A stretch of DNA of 64,000 nucleotides from the NCBI GenBank assembly GCA_009767595.1, contig VSDK01027850.1:391397-455396 (forward strand), read 5' to 3'. This document shows positions 59,460-64,000 of the stretch, piece after piece. The DNA is from Symbiodinium kawagutii (lineage: Eukaryota > Sar > Dinophyceae > Suessiales > Symbiodiniaceae). A program made the translations under genes and the position numbers. Position 1 is the first letter of the stretch; each line of letters begins with the position of its first letter. The notes beneath the pieces were generated by a model that saw only the letters and a list, made by a program, of their open reading frames with translations, was not told the DNA's origin and ran no database searches.

Positions 59460-61220
59460 AGGCGATTTCTCTAAATCTTGAGAAAGACAAATGGAAACCG
59501 CCCAGTAGACACTAGAAAGCTTGAGTAGACACTAGAAAGCTTGGATAGAGGATGGGCCCCCTGACAAGGACAATTCACACCATGTTGATAGTGTCTCTTA
59601 AACTATGGACAAACTTAAGATGGCCTAGTGTGAATGATGCGCATAAAAAACTTAAGATCATTAATGGATTGTTGGTTTTTGAGGTACCAGACTTTGGCCC
59701 CCCGAATTTGACCGCTCACCCTACTTGGACAATGACAATGGATAAAGTTCATTTGAATACGAAAAAGCTTGGAACACCTTCTGAAAAACGAAGAAAAAGG
59801 AAACTATATATGCATAACAATATTGTACATACATGCTTAAAATGTTTGTTTCAAAACATGCAAAAAAATCAAGCAAACCCAAAATGCAAAAAATACAATG
59901 TTCCAACGGTCTTGAAGGAAGCCATTGGACAGAAAACCAAAAAAAACTCCAAAACCAAACAATATTCCAAATACTCTCTCAAAAAAAACCTGTTTCTGGA
60001 CACTCCTGGATCCACTCCCTCCAATTCAGAATCTTGGGAAAATAGTTGCTGTAGATCTGTAGGTTTGTTCTTGTTTTCTTTCCAGCGGCTTTCCTCAAGA
60101 CCTCCGGAAAATTGTTTGTTTTGAGGTCCTGCAAAGTTGTCCCAAGTATTTAGCACTCCTTTGTTAAAATCGATTGAGAGTGAACAGTTTTTGATGCTAT
60201 GTAATAAAACAGTCCTTGACAACCACAGGATTTGTCCTATTCAATTGAACCCCGTTGAGAGTGATTGGGTTTTCTGCCAGGTTTTGCCGTTGGCAGCCAC
60301 GTGTTTGTGGCGCTATTGCTTAAAAGAATCGGCATTCATTGCTTGTTGTCCTGTTTTGATGAAATGCATTGACACTAATCGTCTTTTGGTACTGGGTTTT
60401 AGCCCCATCGAAATCAAATTCGTTGACAGTCATTGAGTCTTTGGCCATCTAACTACAAGTCGTTGGCATTCATTGCTGAATCTTCCTATTAGTGCACAAC
60501 TTCCTGGCAGTCATTACTTTATGGTCCTATGCGCATGCGCAGTTTTATAGTAAGACCAAAAGCAAGGGAAGGGGGCCCGCTGAACATATATATTGGTCCA
60601 GGATAAAAAAACAGGTCAGTCTTCCAGCTGAGGAACATGAGCCGGTTCCCCTTCTCACATTGACTGCATTTCGGGGTGTACAATTCTGGTTGCATCGTTT
60701 GTGTGTATGTGTGTGTGTGTGTGTGGCGGGGGGGATTAAGTATGAACCACCCTGGCTCCTTGCTGAAAGGTGTATGAATGTGCTTAGCGGGGGGAGCGGA
60801 CGCAGCATGCAACACCCTGGCTCCTTGACAAAAGCCTGTCTACGATGCTGTTTGGGCACCAGTTTCCCCACCAAATGATCAATCATACATCAAATGATAG
60901 CACCCCTTTCGCACAGTTCTCTCATTTCTCTCTTGTGGGATGTGAGGCTTTAAGCAAAGCAACACATCATTCTACTCCACCCTCTGCAGAATGAGCGCCA
61001 GGTTTCACATTACCGCTGCAAGGCACCCGACGCGTTAGGCAGGATTAGTGTGCGAAGAGAAGCTGCAAAAGAAAGGCTCTCGCAGGATGTGCTTGCTACA
61101 AAAGGAATTTGGACCCTGGTTTCTATTTACAACAAACAACAGCCGTCTTCACGGCGACTCAAAAATCCAAGTCGATTAGAAAAGCGATTACCTGCAGGGA
61201 AAACTCGACCAACAACATCT
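59460..61220. other. Spacer upstream of PARP gene 2
   Basis: AGACACTAGAAAGCTTG is repeated in tandem at 59507-59541. Around 60170-60480 there are GTTGACAGTCATTG and GGCATTCATTGCT repeats. No supported gene. Confidence 0.4.
60698..60726. repeat. (GT)n microsatellite
   Basis: GTGTGTATGTGTGTGTGTGT-type run followed by a G tract. Confidence 0.9.
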
Positions 61221-61268
61221 CTCCTTTGCATCAGGTTTCGCATCAGCTGGAAGCTGAACCTTGAGCGA
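61221..61268 (-). CDS. Coiled-coil exon fragment, ADAK-type module (c)
   Basis: The minus strand encodes LSLKVQLPADAKPDAKERC, the same motif as the other modules; the surrounding 500 bp are paralogous to 55680-56220. Confidence 0.4.
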
Positions 61269-61559
61269 AAGCAAAAATGTGGTGCTCAGTTGCAATTGTG
61301 GCAGGCGAGCTGTAAAACCTTGCACAAATACAATAATAGAAACTTTTTTCCGTGCATCCAACTGCATGATCAAGACAGGAAAGTACTACAATACCGTCGG
61401 AAACTCATGCGCAGATGATACGGGTCTTGTTCCACAAAAAATCTAACACGCTCAACTTGCGATGTCAAAACACCATTTCGGTGCGCAAAACACAAATTTC
61501 TCCGAGCAACTCCCATCTCCTCTTCGCATTCAGAGCTGGCCACCTCCTTGAAGCATCGG

Positions 61560-62756
61560 AGGAGAATGCATACAGCCCGGGAGCTGACTTTCTATTGATG
61601 CATTTCGGGTTCACAAATGGTGGTATCTATGAACCATCCAATAATATCCAATAAAAAACCATTTATGGACAATCCCATCCATTGAAGCCGTCGCCTTCAC
61701 ATTTGGGAAATACCACGAAGGAACCTTCGAAAACGTCATGTCGTACTACTTCCACTGGTCATGTTGGTATATCCATGAAGAGTACCCATAAGCCATGCTT
61801 TCTGATGAGAAACCCAATTCTTTTAGCAGCTCCTCTTTAGCCAAGACCTCAATATCTACTTTGGCATTTTTGAAGCTGTTGACCATGTTTCGGATTTGGA
61901 AACCAACCCATGATGTCTGCAGAAACACTGTAGTACACCACAAGTCCATACTGTTGACGGTTGATTCCACTTTCTCACTCGGTGAATCTCACCATGTGGC
62001 TGTTTCTCAAAATAGGGGATCCCCCCACATCATCCAATGTCAACCATTTATATACAATACAGTAGTAAACTAACCAGAACTCCGGGGCTCCAATCTTGGG
62101 GTCATCATCCCCTGGTCCCCTAGTGTTTACCTTTATTTAGGGTTATAATTATAATCCCTATCTAACCCCTAACACGTGGTATGAGAATCCCCATTTCAAA
62201 TAGTTCACCTTCGTCCTTTGGGGGTCCAGGCCCTCGGCAGTCTCAAAAGCTCCTTACCACTCTTGATGTTTCCCCGGCCGCTGGTTGGCCCCTCACCATC
62301 CAAGCTGTGCCGGGCATCGAGATTTTCTTCCTGCCCGGCCAAATTTTACAAATTTGAAAAGGGGATGAAAATAGAATATGTTGCAGGAAATCAATTTTCC
62401 TATATGAAAAAAATCTTGGTTCATCTTGGTTCAAGTTAAAGATTGGCTTTCTGAAAGTCTCGAGGCTATAGAATCAACATGTTTCCGGACACAAAATGTT
62501 TGTTGAACACTGTTTGCGCTAATGGCACTTGTACCGCCGCAGGATGATAGGAACATCCAGCATCAGCAGCTCACTGGAAGGCAGCGCAAGCAGCAGGCAA
62601 CACTAACAACAGTGAGAGTGAAGAACAGCGACAGAGGCAGCGGAGGATATACACACTCACATAATGACGCTACCCTGGAACATCAATATGTTGTGGCTCG
62701 ATAATTGACTCACATCACTCACATCAGTCACATCACATCCCAACACTCTAGCCAGT
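61560..62756. other. Spacer, no gene recognised
   Basis: A near-palindromic TTAGGGTTATAATTATAATCC stretch occurs around 62138-62158. No conserved frame is seen. Confidence 0.4.
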
Positions 62757-62890
62757 CCTGTCGAAGCACTTCCACCTGAAGATGATCAATTTCACGTTCC
62801 TTGTCCTTTGCGTCAGCCTTTGCATCAGCTAGAAGCTGAACCTCATCAAAGCGGGCGCTCTTTTCATGACAGTCGACAGTCTCTGCAACA
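62757..62890 (-). CDS. Coiled-coil exon fragment, ADAK-type module (d)
   Basis: The minus strand encodes VVAETVDCHEKSARFDEV then QLLADAKADAKDKEREIDHL and VEVLRQDWLEC, the longest and clearest member of the module family; it has strong coiled-coil character. Confidence 0.5.
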
Positions 62891-63423
62891 ACTTGGAAGA
62901 TGATTTGATCTGAGGTAATGACTGGTAAACCGAATCTACAGCAGCAGCTTTTCAGGATATACGTTGACCATGCACAAACTCAAGGGTCCGGTAGATCATA
63001 GCATGGGATCAGATGCAGCATTGTAAAATCCAAAAAATCCTTCAAGCAACTCCTGTCTTGTCTGCGACATCCGCCCAACCCTCCAAATAGTTGATAAAAC
63101 TCTGGATCGAATTGTGATGTTCTTGTAGAGATCTTGCACAATCCTTTGGCTCCTGGAAAAGACTTTGCGAGGATGGCAGCATATTACATCGCTTACATCT
63201 TGGCAAAATATGTTTACCCACGGTCTCTATGCCAAACAGTCGTCAAGAACTGATCTTCGGTGGCGTGCGATCTTTTGACAAGGGATCATTTTTGCTCCAG
63301 GGGAAAAACGAAGTGCAAAAAAACAGAGACTCGCCAAAAGAATGTGCAATCTTGGGATGAGACCAGTGACCTGCGGCTGAAACATCTATCACTCTGAAGG
63401 TGAACATTGATTAGAAATATGCT

Positions 63424-63545
63424 TGCAGCAAGTCCTGTCGATGGCGCTTGATGATTTTGATGATTTTGCTTTTGGTCTTTTTTTCTTCCTTTCTGGCTTC
63501 GCTCTTTGCGTCAGCCAAGAGCTGAACCTCAAATCGAAGATCCCA
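63424..63545 (-). CDS. Coiled-coil exon fragment, ADAK-type module (e)
   Basis: The minus strand encodes WDLRFEVQLLADAKSEARKE then KKTKSKIIKIIKRHRQDLLQ, matching module (d) and, at the C-terminal RQDLLQ, module (a). Confidence 0.5.
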
Positions 63546-63679
63546 GAATCATGGGAGTTGCTCAGGTTGCGATGCCAAATCTAAGATCGAGCCTTTTCAT
63601 GGCCTTTCATCGTACTGATATCCTTTCATGCAAATGCTGCGCCATCACGGCCATCATAGAAGGTTCACTGGCACGTGAC

Positions 63680-63960
63680 ACGTGTGCTGTTGAAAGTCTC
63701 CTTAAGCCCGGAACCGGGGGAACGCATAACAGGAGCAACATTTCTGCAATAGGATGACAAGCATGAATTGCAAAAATCAAAACAACGGGCCACAGGCATC
63801 TCGCAAGACAATCTTGTGAGAGACTCTTGGAAGACACTCCTCGATTGACATTTGTTCACTCTTGGAGTGACACAGCTGCAAGCCCTAGTTGGGGACACTC
63901 TCGATGGATACTTCTCTTGAAGGAAACTCTGGTGAGACTCTGTTGCAAAATAGTATTGTA
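63680..63960. repeat. ACACTCTTG-family array
   Basis: Units such as AGACTCTTGGAAGACACTCC, GGGACACTCTCG and GGAAACTCTGGTGAGACTC; the array probably continues beyond 63.96 kb. Confidence 0.7.
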
Positions 63961-64000
63961 GCCCCACTCATGTCGAACGATCAAAGGATATCTTTGCATT

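Overview
The window looks like nuclear DNA of a dinoflagellate (Symbiodiniaceae-like; the genus cannot be told from sequence alone). Most of it is non-coding and repeat-rich. Genes are broken into short exons, and several introns are best modelled with GC-AG as well as GT-AG borders. The mobile elements are a decayed Ty1/copia element and a LINE, and there is an interstitial TTTAGGG-like tract. I saw no bacterial operon logic, rRNA, CRISPR array or intact tRNA. I also looked for a dinoflagellate spliced-leader relic and found none.

Left part (about 1.2-43 kb): a minus-strand gene of unknown function is present twice in tandem. Copy 1 (exons at 10850-14184, with a further homologous exon at 1822-2371) and copy 2 (exons at 34082-38008 and 21626-21902, further exon at 19077-19692) share at least six exons with the same intron positions and phases. 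Their introns and flanks have diverged. Each copy has taken its own insertions. Copy 1 carries a 7-kb copia element with 99-bp LTRs (2727-9760) and a SINE-like tRNA-derived block (12455-12640). Copy 2 carries about 12 kb of minisatellite-rich DNA in the intron between exons 5 and 6 (about 22085-34020), a telomere-like tract near 20.1 kb and a 5'-truncated LINE at 39.5-42.85 kb. The encoded protein has a signal-peptide-like start, long helices and a hydrophobic hairpin; I cannot place it in a named family.

Middle part (about 43-50 kb): no gene is seen. It is filled with degenerate short repeats around TGGTTGAT/ATCAACCA and holds a near-perfect 30-nt inverted repeat at 43416-43497.

Right part (about 50-64 kb): two minus-strand paralogous PARP-family genes (50169-51819 and 57458-59453) can be reconstructed from acceptor/donor sites and reading phase. 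Each has a coiled coil, then a WWE domain split by an intron, then an ADP-ribosyltransferase domain whose H, Y and E triad is complete only after joining a short last exon. Upstream lie recurring fragments of another coiled-coil exon family and arrays of an ACACTCTTG-type repeat.

Exon models rest on reading by eye, supported by the agreement of two paralogous copies; none has been tested against transcripts.
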